From: JAHRVQ01 sp051278195
Lineage (GTDB): Bacteria; Pseudomonadota; Gammaproteobacteria; Pseudomonadales; Azotimanducaceae
DNA length: 64,000 nt
Assembly (NCBI GenBank): GCA_051278195.1
Contig: JBNMQM010000019.1
Coordinates: 1 to 64,000, forward strand
Reading direction: 5' to 3'
How positions within the stretch are numbered: the stretch's first letter is position 1; the number at the start of each line of letters is the position of its first letter. This document shows positions 8,374 to 17,256 of the stretch, one piece after another. The notes below the pieces were generated by a model that did not search any database, was not told the origin of the DNA, and saw nothing but the letters and a program-made list of their open reading frames with translations. The position numbers were made by a program, and so were the translations under genes.

Positions 8374-9150
8374 TTATAGCCCCCCGTTGATCTTAATGTC
8401 TTGCCCCGTCATCCAGCTTGAAGCTTCCGATGCAAGATACACACAAGCAGGTGAAATATCCTCAGGCTTACCTATGCGTCCAAGAGGTATACCAAACTTC
8501 TTGCCCATCTCCGGAATGTCATCCTCCGTCATACCAGTAAACTCAAGAAAGACTTCGGTAGGGATTGGCCCTGGTGAAACAGAATTCACCCGAATACCCA
8601 GAGACGCCATTTCTGCAGCAAGCGTTTGGGTTAGGCTGTTAACACCACTTTTTGCTACGCCATAGGGACCATTAAAGGGAGACGGACGGCCCGCTGCCTG
8701 GGAAGATATATTTATGATGGTGCCACCACCATTGTCTTTCATAATGTTGCCAGCCGCTTGAGCACCGGTCCAAACAGCTTTCAAGTTAAGGTTTAGCTGA
8801 AAATCCCACTGCTTTTCTGGCATATCCAGCAAGGTGCGCGGCACCCGATCGTCAGCACCACCGGCATTACTGATCCAACAGGTAAGTTTACCCATCTCTT
8901 TAAAAGTTTGGTCAGCCAGTGCTTGAACCTGCTCGATGTCCATCATATCGGTTGTCACTGCCAGTGCACGGCGACCCAGTGCGCGGACCTTTTCAGCAAC
9001 GGCTTCAATTTCTTCTGTACGGCGAGCTGCAACCACAATATCAGCGCCGGCTTCGGCCATACCAAGCGCAATCGCCTCACCAATACCCCGGCCGCCTCCC
9101 GTGATAACCACAACCTGTCCATCCAGGCGAAACTGATCTAATAAAGCCAT
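8374..9150 (-). CDS. Short-chain dehydrogenase/reductase (SDR)
   Basis: A 258-residue classical SDR. The cofactor site is G-G-G-R-G-I-G (near residue 17), with N-A-G-G following. The catalytic tetrad is visible as I-N-I-S-S (Ser) and Y-G-V-A-K (Tyr/Lys). The C-terminal region W-M-T-G-Q-D-I-K-I-N-G-G-L is typical of 3-oxoacyl-reductase/glucose-dehydrogenase-like members. It is located between a carotenoid oxygenase and a nitroreductase on the same strand, which suggests oxidation of an alcohol made by aldehyde-forming cleavage of a polyene or stilbene-like substrate. That link is inference from position. Confidence 0.9.
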   Translation of the reverse strand: MALLDQFRLDGQVVVITGGGRGIGEAIALGMAEAGADIVVAARRTEEIEAVAEKVRALGRRALAVTTDMMDIEQVQALADQTFKEMGKLTCWISNAGGADDRVPRTLLDMPEKQWDFQLNLNLKAVWTGAQAAGNIMKDNGGGTIINISSQAAGRPSPFNGPYGVAKSGVNSLTQTLAAEMASLGIRVNSVSPGPIPTEVFLEFTGMTEDDIPEMGKKFGIPLGRIGKPEDISPACVYLASEASSWMTGQDIKINGGL

Positions 9151-9259
9151 GTTTGAGTTCCTTTTTTGTTTGAATCCAATATCGTATTAAAGACTGATAA
9201 AGCGCCGCCGGCGTGAACCAGACGAAACCTAAGGCCGATTTCACGCAGCGAGACCAGGT

Positions 9260-10576
9260 TCAATCAGCAATCCAGCTACCATGAAACCCAGCCGGTACCC
9301 GCACCGGCAATTGAACAGTTGCCACCGGTTCTGCTGCCATAGAACTTGCGTCCACAATCCTTAACTCGCTGACGTTTTCCACTGGGTCATAGACAAAGCT
9401 GAGCAAATATCCATCATCCTCGGAAGTTGCGCCCTCGGCGGGTACAAACACTGGTTCGCCCCCTGCCCGTTCACCCTTTAACTCATGCGCCTTACACTCA
9501 CCCGTTTGCATATCGTACTTGAGGTACGAGGAAGCGGTTGGTCCGTTGCTGCCAAACTCGGCGGTGTAGCCATAGCGATAAGGCTGGCCAACTAGACTGT
9601 CTGGCACTCTAGGGAAGTCGACCGCGCGGTCGTCCAACTGTGACTCGGAAACCTTACCGGTGCTCTGATCAATGGTCCAGCGGTGCAGCACGGGGGGTAC
9701 ATCCGCGACACCAGCCTTCATTGAATGTGCAAGCCGGCTGACGTCGATGACAATTTTGTCACCATCCTCATAGGCATTCATGGGATGGTAGACGTAGCAA
9801 GGATCGATGTCATACCAGGTAACGTCACTGTTAGTGCCATCTCTCGGCATCACACCCAAGCGAGCACCATAGTCATCACTCCATGAGATAGGCAGTCCGC
9901 CGCTGAAATTCTCAAAGTTAAACACCAACGGCAGGTCCATGAAAATCACATACTTTCTGGTGACATTAAAGTCATGCATCATAGTTGCACCCTTCACCGT
10001 AATCTCTTCACTTTGCAACAGTTGCCCGTCAGCAGAAGCGCGATAGTAGGTGAGATACGGCGGTGTCGGGCTGTAGTAAAAGAACAGCAGCTCGCCGGTT
10101 TCTGGGCAAATCTTTGGATGCGCCGTCATGCCGCCACCAAGTTTACCGTCGTAATTGAACGCGCCGACTGTCTCCAGATCGCGGCTTAACTCAAACGGCC
10201 AATGGCCCTCCTCCAGCGCCAAAATTTTTCCTGCATGGCCAATAATGTGCGTGTTCGCTAACGATCGCGTGCGATCTTCCATCGATTGCATGGGGTCGTC
10301 GCCGTCGCTGAGCAACGGCGTTTTAACGTAACGATTGCGATACCAGTTTGCCTTACCGTTGGCTAACTCAACACCATGGATCATACCGTTACCGAGAAAC
10401 CAGTGTGCAGTATCACCCTGTGCCGGATTAGCACCGTTTCGTAAATAACGGCCACTGAGTTCGCGCGGAATACTGCCCGTCACTTTCAGTTCCGTTGCCG
10501 TGACTTCTTCTACCACGGGAGCAAAATTTCCAGACAGCCAAAAAGGCTTCTTCTCAATGCTAGCTGCTTCACTCAT
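9260..10576 (-). CDS. Carotenoid oxygenase (RPE65/lignostilbene dioxygenase family)
   Basis: About 438 residues, the usual size for bacterial carotenoid-cleavage or lignostilbene dioxygenases. The four iron-binding histidines are seen in order: T-A-H-P-K, M-M-H-D-F, Y-H-P-M-N-A-Y and the C-terminal G-F-H-G-S-W. These enzymes split a C=C double bond with O2 to give two aldehydes. The inner ATG at 10576 (M-S-E-A-A) is preferred; a GTG at 10588 is the alternative. It appears to be the first gene of a minus-strand cluster with SDR, nitroreductase and PNPOx-like genes. A second, more distant copy lies at 21057. Confidence 0.9.
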   Translation of the reverse strand: MSEAASIEKKPFWLSGNFAPVVEEVTATELKVTGSIPRELSGRYLRNGANPAQGDTAHWFLGNGMIHGVELANGKANWYRNRYVKTPLLSDGDDPMQSMEDRTRSLANTHIIGHAGKILALEEGHWPFELSRDLETVGAFNYDGKLGGGMTAHPKICPETGELLFFYYSPTPPYLTYYRASADGQLLQSEEITVKGATMMHDFNVTRKYVIFMDLPLVFNFENFSGGLPISWSDDYGARLGVMPRDGTNSDVTWYDIDPCYVYHPMNAYEDGDKIVIDVSRLAHSMKAGVADVPPVLHRWTIDQSTGKVSESQLDDRAVDFPRVPDSLVGQPYRYGYTAEFGSNGPTASSYLKYDMQTGECKAHELKGERAGGEPVFVPAEGATSEDDGYLLSFVYDPVENVSELRIVDASSMAAEPVATVQLPVRVPAGFHGSWIAD

Positions 10577-10994
10577 GATTATATTCACTCATTAAAAGGC
10601 ACATCTTGATTGGATTAATTTCAGTCTTAAGTTGACTATTGCACAACTTTTTCCTAAAACAAACAGACGTGACGGTTTTTATCTCTCCGGTGGTAGTTTT
10701 TGGTCGTTTTAAGGGGAAGGCACAAAGCAAAGACTGAAAGCGGATAAATTTTGTCCGATCTACTCGAAAAAACAAAATTTCAGATGAGGAAGTCGAGCGA
10801 AAGGGCCGGCACGAACATAGGTGAGAAACGTAGAAATACGACCTACCCTCCGCGCCCTAAGCCCACCAAAATTCGGTTCGCCGATTGCGGTATCAATTTT
10901 AAGGGCCCGAAAGTCCGTGAACTCTGAACAAAGAAATTTCAATTTTTCGCAATATTTCTGCTCCTCAATCGTTTTAGGTTAGAGGGAGACACGA
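10577..10994. other. Divergent intergenic region with inverted repeat
   Basis: About 400 bp between the carotenoid oxygenase and the sigma-factor gene without a recognisable gene. It contains a 9-bp inverted repeat, AAATTTTGT (10746-10754) and ACAAAATTT (10772-10780), with a 17-nt spacer. This could be an operator or a weak hairpin. Promoters for both flanking genes must lie here, but I cannot define -35/-10 boxes with confidence. Confidence 0.4.
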
Positions 10995-11528
10995 ATGAGT
11001 GACAATTTACGTTCATTCTTACAAGAAGAACGTCGCAGGTTGATCAACTATGTCCGGTCTTTAATTTCCGAAACAGCGTCTTTGGAGGCAGAGGATATTG
11101 TGCAAGACGTGCTGCTCAAAATGGTGGAAAAAGGGAACAACTTGCCGCCGTTGGACGGTCTTGGCGCTTATACCTATCGCTCACTAAGAAATCGCGTCAT
11201 CGACAAGCAACGCGGAAAGCGAAACACCACTTCATTAGATCAGGAATTGGCAGAGCAGGCCGCCACCTTACTTGATGTATTGCCAGCAAAGGGGCCAGAA
11301 CCCGAGTGGTTTATGCAAACTGAAGAAGGTCGCACCTTACTTTTCGAAGCGTTGGAATCATTGAATAGCATCGAAAGGGAAGTCGTTATATGCAACGAAC
11401 TAGAAGGCATCCCCTTCATTGAATTGTCAAGGAGGCTGGAGGTCGCCCAAAACACCCTGCTCTCTCATAAAGCGAGAGGCATGAAGAAACTGAAGATCTA
11501 CTTTTCTGAACTAGATGGAGAATTGTAA
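10995..11528 (+). CDS. ECF-type RNA polymerase sigma factor
   Basis: A 177-residue sigma-70 family protein with only regions 2 and 4. Region 2 is seen in L-E-A-E-D-I-V-Q-D-V-L-L-K-M and Y-T-Y-R-S-L-R-N-R-V-I-D. Region 4, a helix-turn-helix, is seen in L-N-S-I-E-R-E-V-V-I-C-N-E-L-E-G and F-I-E-L-S-R-R-L. This is the minimal layout of extracytoplasmic-function sigma factors. The stop TAA overlaps the ATG of the next gene (TAATG), which indicates translational coupling. The paired membrane protein is the natural candidate for its regulator or its main target. Confidence 0.9.
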   Translation: MSDNLRSFLQEERRRLINYVRSLISETASLEAEDIVQDVLLKMVEKGNNLPPLDGLGAYTYRSLRNRVIDKQRGKRNTTSLDQELAEQAATLLDVLPAKGPEPEWFMQTEEGRTLLFEALESLNSIEREVVICNELEGIPFIELSRRLEVAQNTLLSHKARGMKKLKIYFSELDGEL

Positions 11529-11914
11529 TGCCAAAATCAGACTATAAACGATACAAGTTTTATAAGTTTGTCGCTTATGCAGCACTAGCATCAGTTGTCA
11601 TCATTGCTGCAGGATTACTGTTTGGATGGATCATCATGCTCTTGTGGAATGCGACGATTGCAGAATTATTTGGTGTCTCGATGATTTCGTTCTGGCAAGC
11701 CCTAGGGCTCTTTATTCTTGCTAAGCTGTTCTTCGGTGTTGGGTCAACGCCGGGTAGGCATAAGTCAAAAGATGGTGAATTTCGATGGGCTAAGTTCAAG
11801 GATAAATCGGTTCGATATCAAGGTTTTCGGAAGTACTGGGATGAAGAAGGCAGGGATGCTTATAAACGTTTCCAGGCGACTGGCAATGACGATGCTAATC
11901 AGGAATCTGGCTAA
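11528..11914 (+). CDS. Two-helix membrane protein coupled to the ECF sigma factor
   Basis: A 128-residue protein with two transmembrane helices (~15-40 and ~50-72, including F-G-W-I-I-M-L-L-W-N and F-W-Q-A-L-G-L-F-I-L-A-K-L-F-F-G). A charged cytoplasmic tail follows, with K-Y-W-D-E-E-G-R-D-A-Y. The F-G-W-x-x-M-L-L-W-N ... F-W-Q-A-L-G-L pattern belongs to a small membrane-protein family often encoded next to ECF sigma factors. Start and preceding stop overlap by one base. It has no zinc-binding anti-sigma domain, so calling it an anti-sigma factor is only a possibility. Confidence 0.7.
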   Translation: MPKSDYKRYKFYKFVAYAALASVVIIAAGLLFGWIIMLLWNATIAELFGVSMISFWQALGLFILAKLFFGVGSTPGRHKSKDGEFRWAKFKDKSVRYQGFRKYWDEEGRDAYKRFQATGNDDANQESG

Positions 11915-11942
11915 GCCTAGGCTTCTCAAATTGGAGTAATCG

Positions 11943-12563
11943 GTGCCATTCCTTTTTTCAACAGCAGTACTGCTTTTGACCAATATTTTGCCGTTGGTAG
12001 GACTGATTTAGTTTGGTTGAAATGGGCTAGACATTCTAGCGCTTTACTGGCTCGAACTTGTCGTGATTGGCTTTTTTACGATTATCAAGATTTGGTTTGC
12101 TAAGGCTCACGCCAGCAAATCGCGCCATTTTGCAGCGGTTGTAGCACTCACCAAGCTCCCTGCCTCCATCACGATCATATTCTTTATTTGCCACTTTGGA
12201 CTATTTATTCTCGGTTACTTCGCCTTGCTGGACGACGCCTTAGGGTTGCCTATGCCATTTTCAGCAGACGTCATAGCGGCATGTCTGGTGTTCTTTGCAA
12301 GCCACGTTTTTTCGCTGCTGTATCACTTTTTTTATCGACGTGAATACCAGGTTGTGACAGCTGGGGCCATGATGATGCAACCATACATACGTCTGATTCC
12401 GATGCACATTTCGATACTGTTGGTAATCTCCATCATGACGAGTCCAACTTCCAGGGGCTTTGCCATTGCATTGCTGATTCTGAAACCGCTCGTTGACGCA
12501 ATGACTCATGTGGCGGTGCATGTCGGGCTAGGGCTAGGGCTAGGGCTAGGGCGAGTGGATTGA
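11943..12563 (+). pseudogene. DUF6498-like membrane protein with two in-frame stops
   Basis: Read from the GTG at 11943 (TTGGAG ribosome site upstream), the frame gives P-F-L-F-S-T-A-V-L-L-L-T-N-I-L-P-L-V-G-L-I, a TAG (12009-12011), F-G, a TGA (12018-12020), then N-G-L-D-I-L-A-L-Y-W-L-E-L-V-V-I-G-F-F. That is the expected N-terminus of DUF6498 multi-helix membrane proteins, where F-G-W is usual; both stops are one G-to-A change from Trp. The remaining 166-codon frame from 12063 carries the other helices (Y-H-F-F-Y-R-R-E-Y). The gene is most likely inactive, unless a shortened product starts at 12063. Confidence 0.75.
12525..12548. repeat. GGGCTA hexanucleotide microsatellite (4 copies)
   Basis: Four perfect GGGCTA units plus a partial fifth encode Gly-Leu repeats at the very end of the DUF6498-like frame. 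A 6-bp unit keeps the frame on slippage. Confidence 0.95.
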
Positions 12564-12632
12564 TGAATTTTCGGTAGACTGTTATCTAAGGACAGCTCAG
12601 AATCAGGCCAATCCCTACAGTGACGCGACAAT

Positions 12633-13076
12633 ATGCTTAAAATTTTATCCACGATTGTTCTGGTTGTTTTGCTTTCAGCGTGTTCTCGAGAAAATATTCC
12701 CTTCTCTAGCGGTGCTTTGACAGGACTGCCAACTGAATCTCCAGCTTCCTGGGTGGATGTGGCAAGCGCTGAGATTATTCAGTTAGAAACAAAAGGCGAC
12801 GAACCCTATTCAGTCAATTTGTGGATAATTGGTAAGCAAGATTGGATGTACATCTATGCCGGTGACAACTACGCCACATGGGCTGAACACTTAGAAAGTA
12901 ATCCTATGGCTCGTCTCGAAATTGACGGCAAGTTGTACGGAGTGCAGGCGATGCGAGTGACAGATCAGGCTGAGTTTGAAAAATTTGCAGAAGATTGGGA
13001 AGCCAAATATGGTAGCACGGGCCCCGAAGGTTTGAATGTCAGCGACGTTTGGTTATATCGCTTAGCTGCAAGCTAG
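12633..13076 (+). CDS. Lipoprotein with split-barrel (PNPOx-like) fold
   Basis: A 147-residue protein with a lipoprotein signal peptide ending L-L-S-A-C (Cys-17). The mature part has V-N-L-W-I-I-G-K-Q-D-W-M-Y-I-Y-A-G-D and H-L-E-S-N-P-M-A-R-L-E-I-D-G-K-L-Y, which resemble the flavin-binding split beta-barrel of the pyridoxamine-oxidase/DUF2255-type superfamily. A lipid-anchored form is unusual for that superfamily. Function unknown. It is a single plus-strand gene facing the porin gene. Confidence 0.7.
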   Translation: MLKILSTIVLVVLLSACSRENIPFSSGALTGLPTESPASWVDVASAEIIQLETKGDEPYSVNLWIIGKQDWMYIYAGDNYATWAEHLESNPMARLEIDGKLYGVQAMRVTDQAEFEKFAEDWEAKYGSTGPEGLNVSDVWLYRLAAS

Positions 13077-13215
13077 TCCGCAGCAGTTTAACTGGCCCGC
13101 ACCTGCTTGCCTGCATTGATGCGCGTGACATTCCACTTTCACAGAATGCTCATCTAACTATCAAAGGTTCTGTATAAGGACCATGCCGATGAAAAGAGAC
13201 GGTCGCCGTGGCTGG

Positions 13216-14541
13216 CTATTTCCATTTCCACTGCATATCAATCATAAAACGGTCGAAGTCACGCTTAGCGTTGGTGTTGAGATCAATATCATTGAAAAAG
13301 TATTGTGCACCCACCGTCCAGCTTTTGCTGACACCGTAATTGATTTGAAACCAGTGGCCTTTGTTATTGGTACCGCCACCACCGAAATCTGAATCCGTCA
13401 CCAGGCCTAGCATAGAATCAGCACCTTTGTCGGTGTAGTAGTAGGTCAAGGCAAGTTGCTCCCGGCCTTTCGTGTGGCCAATTTTCCCGCCGAGCGTCCA
13501 GCCAGTATTATCGTCCGGCGCGTCGCTGTTATTCACATAGTCCGCAAATACCTTAACCGGCATAACGCCAAACTCAAAAGACGCTTCGGCGAAAACCTCT
13601 GTCAGCAGATAGTCATAGAGATACTCACATCTCGTGCCGACGTTGGTACCACAAGCGAACCCACTCGCCTCCACCGCGGTGTTGCCATAAAAGTCGTCAG
13701 AATCACTCTGATCACCAAAAGATGTGCTTTTGCCCTTTGCCTCGATAGCGTAATACGCAACACCACCCGTGACTGTCATAGCGCCAACCGAGCCAACAGC
13801 GCCAAACTGCGCGCCCCAGGCAAAGCTATCGTTGTTATCTTTGCTATCGCTTTCCAAGAACTCGCCGAATGCATTAACGAAAAACACGTTGTGCTGGTAC
13901 TTAAGCGCGATGCCCTCTGGCGTCCAATCCCCATCCCACAGTAACGGCTGGCCACCCACTCGTTTCAGAGGGTTCTTGAATTTTCCGGCGTACAAGTGCA
14001 ACCCATCCAACGCCTCCCAGTCAACATAAGCCAGGTTTAACGCCACTTGCTTCGACGAGCCTCCACCACCCAGAGTTTGGTTGGTCGAAACAGGATCGTC
14101 ACCCCCGGTTGCGAGCCCGAATCCCACTTCGATATTGTCGACCACCTTCGCTGTAATGTTGGTACGCGCTCGAATTCTGTTGCGCCGTCGTTCCGAGCTG
14201 CCTTCGACCTCAATCAGTTCATAACGATACCGAAAGTCACCATCTAATTTGACACGATCCGACCACTGCTGCTCCGCGGCAGCCGGTTCTATTGCTCCGC
14301 CCACCTCAGGATTTGCTCCGACACCTACAATTAAAGAGGCTAATTGTTTCTCATTCTCGTTCTGATACTGGATTTGCGCGCTGCGCAGCTCTGCGTTCTC
14401 GGCAGCGAGTCGATCAAGCCGCGCAGACATCTGCGTAAGCTGCGCCCGCAGTTGTTCAAAGTCTTCATCACTGACGTCCGCGATCGAACGTGACGTAACA
14501 AAAAGGCAACACAATAGTGCCACTATCAAAATTCGCTTCAT
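13216..14541 (-). CDS. Putative outer-membrane porin
   Basis: A 441-residue protein: signal peptide (1-~21, ending R-S-I-A-D), then a predicted coiled coil (E-Q-L-R-A-Q-L-T-Q-M-S-A-R-L-D-R-L, ~28-65), then a beta-barrel with alternating aromatic strands. V-K-L-D-G-D-F-R-Y-R-Y-E and L-A-Y-V-D-W are hallmarks of the 'putative porin' family. One extracellular loop carries two cysteines (F-A-C-G-T-N-V-G-T-R-C). The last residue is Lys rather than the usual Phe. It should form a channel for small solutes. Divergent from the lipoprotein at 14789. Confidence 0.85.
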   Translation of the reverse strand: MKRILIVALLCCLFVTSRSIADVSDEDFEQLRAQLTQMSARLDRLAAENAELRSAQIQYQNENEKQLASLIVGVGANPEVGGAIEPAAAEQQWSDRVKLDGDFRYRYELIEVEGSSERRRNRIRARTNITAKVVDNIEVGFGLATGGDDPVSTNQTLGGGGSSKQVALNLAYVDWEALDGLHLYAGKFKNPLKRVGGQPLLWDGDWTPEGIALKYQHNVFFVNAFGEFLESDSKDNNDSFAWGAQFGAVGSVGAMTVTGGVAYYAIEAKGKSTSFGDQSDSDDFYGNTAVEASGFACGTNVGTRCEYLYDYLLTEVFAEASFEFGVMPVKVFADYVNNSDAPDDNTGWTLGGKIGHTKGREQLALTYYYTDKGADSMLGLVTDSDFGGGGTNNKGHWFQINYGVSKSWTVGAQYFFNDIDLNTNAKRDFDRFMIDMQWKWK

Positions 14542-14788
14542 TGTTATTAACCCGTGGGCATTACATTATTATGCAAATATCAAAAAATGGCTGCAGACTG
14601 AAGGCAGCTATGTTGCTGCTGACAATCTCGTTTTTGGTGTCAATACAAACGTCGAGGATAACATAGCCCTCGTGGTGGTATGAAAAGAAAGCAAAGGGAT
14701 AATGGCCATATTCCGGCCAAAAATGACTCAACTTTCGGCCAAAATTCACCTATGCTCACCCGTTCACTATCGACACTTAATCAAAGCC

Positions 14789-16378
14789 ATGAAAAGCCTG
14801 ATTGCGCTACCAATTTTGTCGTTTCTCATTAGCTGCAGCGGAGGAGGAAGCTCTTCTTCATCAGCCGCGAATACGCCTGCGCAGCCTGCCACCGGTGTTT
14901 TCGTAGATAGCCCGGTGGCAGGTTTGACGTTCTCAACGCCAACCCAGAGTGGTATTACCAACGATCAAGGAGAATTCGCTTACCTTCAAAACGAGCAGGT
15001 GAGCTTTGGCATCGGCTCAGTCGCACTGGGCTCAGCTCCTGCCGCTACGACGGTGAGTCCTTTAGATCTTGTTGGCGCAACGTCATTAGATGAAGCGAGG
15101 CTACTAGGCCTGATGGACGAACTCGTTAATCGTTTGTTGTTTCTTCAAGCACTCGACCAAGATGGCAATCCAGACAACGGCATCGATTTGACAGGAATTG
15201 CTGAACAGCTCAGCTCTGAATCATTAGAATTTTCAGTTTCGACAGAGAGCTTTATCACAGGCGATTTTCGAAGAATTGTGAATCAGATTGGGGGCCAATA
15301 CGTTGAACCAAGAGACGCGACCAACCACCTGCTCGACAGCTTAGGACAGAGCGTCACAGTGAGTCTCGTTGTGAGCCAGCAGACCGATAACAACGCAGAT
15401 GGTGTGATCGACTACATCGCAACATTTGCCTATGACGAACTTGGGAGACTGACCGAGGTCGCATCCCAAGGCGCGACATCAAGACTCTCCTATAACGCGG
15501 CTGGCAATATCACTAGCATCCAAGAATTCATTGGCGAGGAGTTAGATTCCGTAGAAAGGTTTGAATACGATTCTCTAGAACGCTTGGTCATAACAGAAAA
15601 GGAGATCAATGATGAAGTCGTTTCAACGGTAACTCGGCGTTATGATTCAGTGGGCAACTTGCTTGAGGAAATATTCGAAGGGGTTTATCCAATTTTTTCC
15701 CGAGCGTCCCCCTATCTGACTGAAGTTGTACTCGCTTCAACCATTTTCACAATCCCGGAGGTTGTACTAAGACAGAGTTTAGACATCGTGCGAGGTGCAA
15801 TAGATCCTAGCCTAAGTTTAAGCGGCCTAGCGTTCAGTGGCTCAGTGTCCCCAAGTGGCCTAGTGCCTGCTTTTACCATCAACAGCACGAGTCGATTCTC
15901 CTATCTAGCGGATGGCACGCTCAACGAAATTGAGGGCGTCATTAACGGCATAGTTGAACGAATCACTCGTCTAGATGCTGAGTTAGACTGTTACAGGCCT
16001 ACGCTATTAACAATAGCCCCGCTAAGCTTTATTGGATTATCACCGCTTCCTCCTTTTGCATCGGGAGTCAATCTTTGCGATTCGAATCAAGAAATTGAAA
16101 TTGATGCGCGAGGCAGAACAATCAAAATAGTAAACACTGGCTTCATCAACATAGTGTTTAACAGCGGCGAACCCACCCTAGAGTTTATCTATGAGGGCGA
16201 CCTCCTCGTTTCACAAACCAACACAATCGTAACGTCGAGTGGCACAATCCAATATGAGACGCGCTACGAATACGATTCTCTGAACAATCTAATTGTCGTC
16301 GAACAACTAAGAGACAGCGAACTTCAAGCACGGAGGACTCGTGAATACGAACAAAGAGTGCTTTCGCAATTGCCGTGA
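14789..16378 (+). CDS. Lipoprotein with YD/Rhs-like repeat segments
   Basis: The ATG at 14789 gives a lipoprotein signal M-K-S-L-I-A-L-P-I-L-S-F-L-I-S-C. A Gly/Ser-rich linker follows (G-G-G-S-S-S-S-S) and a beta-rich domain (V-F-V-D-S-P-V-A-G-L-T-F, a motif common in exported Gammaproteobacterial proteins). Residues from ~210 on carry several Y-D-E-L-G-R-L-T-E-V and Y-D-S-V-G-N-L-L-E-E type units, the YD repeat seen in Rhs shells. These are few and spaced apart, so it is not a toxin-delivery Rhs protein. A further 29 in-frame codons upstream are judged non-coding because they would precede the signal peptide. Role unknown. Confidence 0.75.
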   Translation: MKSLIALPILSFLISCSGGGSSSSSAANTPAQPATGVFVDSPVAGLTFSTPTQSGITNDQGEFAYLQNEQVSFGIGSVALGSAPAATTVSPLDLVGATSLDEARLLGLMDELVNRLLFLQALDQDGNPDNGIDLTGIAEQLSSESLEFSVSTESFITGDFRRIVNQIGGQYVEPRDATNHLLDSLGQSVTVSLVVSQQTDNNADGVIDYIATFAYDELGRLTEVASQGATSRLSYNAAGNITSIQEFIGEELDSVERFEYDSLERLVITEKEINDEVVSTVTRRYDSVGNLLEEIFEGVYPIFSRASPYLTEVVLASTIFTIPEVVLRQSLDIVRGAIDPSLSLSGLAFSGSVSPSGLVPAFTINSTSRFSYLADGTLNEIEGVINGIVERITRLDAELDCYRPTLLTIAPLSFIGLSPLPPFASGVNLCDSNQEIEIDARGRTIKIVNTGFINIVFNSGEPTLEFIYEGDLLVSQTNTIVTSSGTIQYETRYEYDSLNNLIVVEQLRDSELQARRTREYEQRVLSQLP

Positions 16379-16407
16379 GCGTAAGCGCCGTCAAAAAATT
16401 CGAACGG

Positions 16408-17103
16408 CTAAGTGCTCGTTCGATTCCCCGTCTTCAACATCGTGCAAAACAACCCGAAAGCTAACAGCAAAAAACTAGCGGGAGCAGATACTGAAACCGG
16501 CGTTGCGCGAACCAGAAAGCTGCCGGTGCTTGCGTTGGGATTATCTTTCGTCAGACCATTACCTGTTCCAGAAGAACCTGTATTGAAACGGTCTGTGAAG
16601 GAAAAGAATGCCCTGGAAACAAAAAATGGATCAAACACGGGGTTATCGTTATCAATATGGCCCCATGAGAAAAACGTACTACCCTGAGGATGAAGGGCTT
16701 CTTCAGTGTAACCAAGTAGGTTTACGATCACTGAAGCGGGTACTTTGTTCTGCGTAAAATTCCCACCATTAGTGAATGAAAGACCCACGTTGGCAGAAAA
16801 CATCTCAAATTCCTGACGCGTCGCGTATCTGAACCCATGTTGAATTTTTGAACTATCACCAAAACCCGCCTCTACTTGGTCGTAAGATAAGCCCTGCGTT
16901 GCCGTCACATCGAGCCATTGAAGGTTGGTTACGCCATCAACCGTCAGCAATGCATCGCCGTTATTGTCTAGATCTACCGCTATTGGCGTGGCATGTGCGA
17001 CGGAAGAAAGATGGCACAGAATCACCAACAGCAAGCCTACTGGCGCCCGACGTGAAAAACGTTGCATAAAGCGGCAGTCTCTTTGGCGATTATTCTTCGT
17101 CAT
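16408..17103 (-). CDS. PEP-CTERM-like exported protein
   Basis: A 231-residue protein with an N-terminal signal (hydrophobic G-L-L-L-V-I-L-C, ending A-H-A). Its central domain contains N-L-Q-W-L-D-V-T-A-T-Q-G-L-S-Y and G-F-R-Y-A-T-R-Q-E-F, common in PEP-CTERM proteins. The tail is S-A-P-A-S-F-L-L-L-A-F-G-L-F-C-T-M-L-K followed by basic/polar residues. This is a variant of the PEP-CTERM sorting signal, recognised by exosortase and removed when the protein is attached or secreted with exopolysaccharide. The start at 17103 has GGAG 7 nt upstream. No exosortase gene is present in the window. Confidence 0.7.
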   Translation of the reverse strand: MTKNNRQRDCRFMQRFSRRAPVGLLLVILCHLSSVAHATPIAVDLDNNGDALLTVDGVTNLQWLDVTATQGLSYDQVEAGFGDSSKIQHGFRYATRQEFEMFSANVGLSFTNGGNFTQNKVPASVIVNLLGYTEEALHPQGSTFFSWGHIDNDNPVFDPFFVSRAFFSFTDRFNTGSSGTGNGLTKDNPNASTGSFLVRATPVSVSAPASFLLLAFGLFCTMLKTGNRTST

Positions 17104-17256
17104 TGTGTGCTCCTTGAAGTGGTAACTTCACGTGATCATCAACAATTGGGTTAATACCATCAATCCCCGAGATCGGGGGGTATCTGCTGAACAGGAAATT
17201 TTCCTAGAGTAAAGACCTTGGCATAAGACCAACAATTCAAGAGCTGCAAGCCGTCT

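Noticed and set aside
12018..12020. In-frame TGA in the DUF6498-like gene as a fourth selenocysteine codon
   Set aside because: The aligned position is normally Trp, there is a TAG three codons earlier, the protein is not a redox enzyme and no hairpin follows.
12525..12548. GGGCTA repeats as a CRISPR, telomere-like or regulatory array
   Set aside because: Only four 6-bp units at the end of a reading frame; plain microsatellite.
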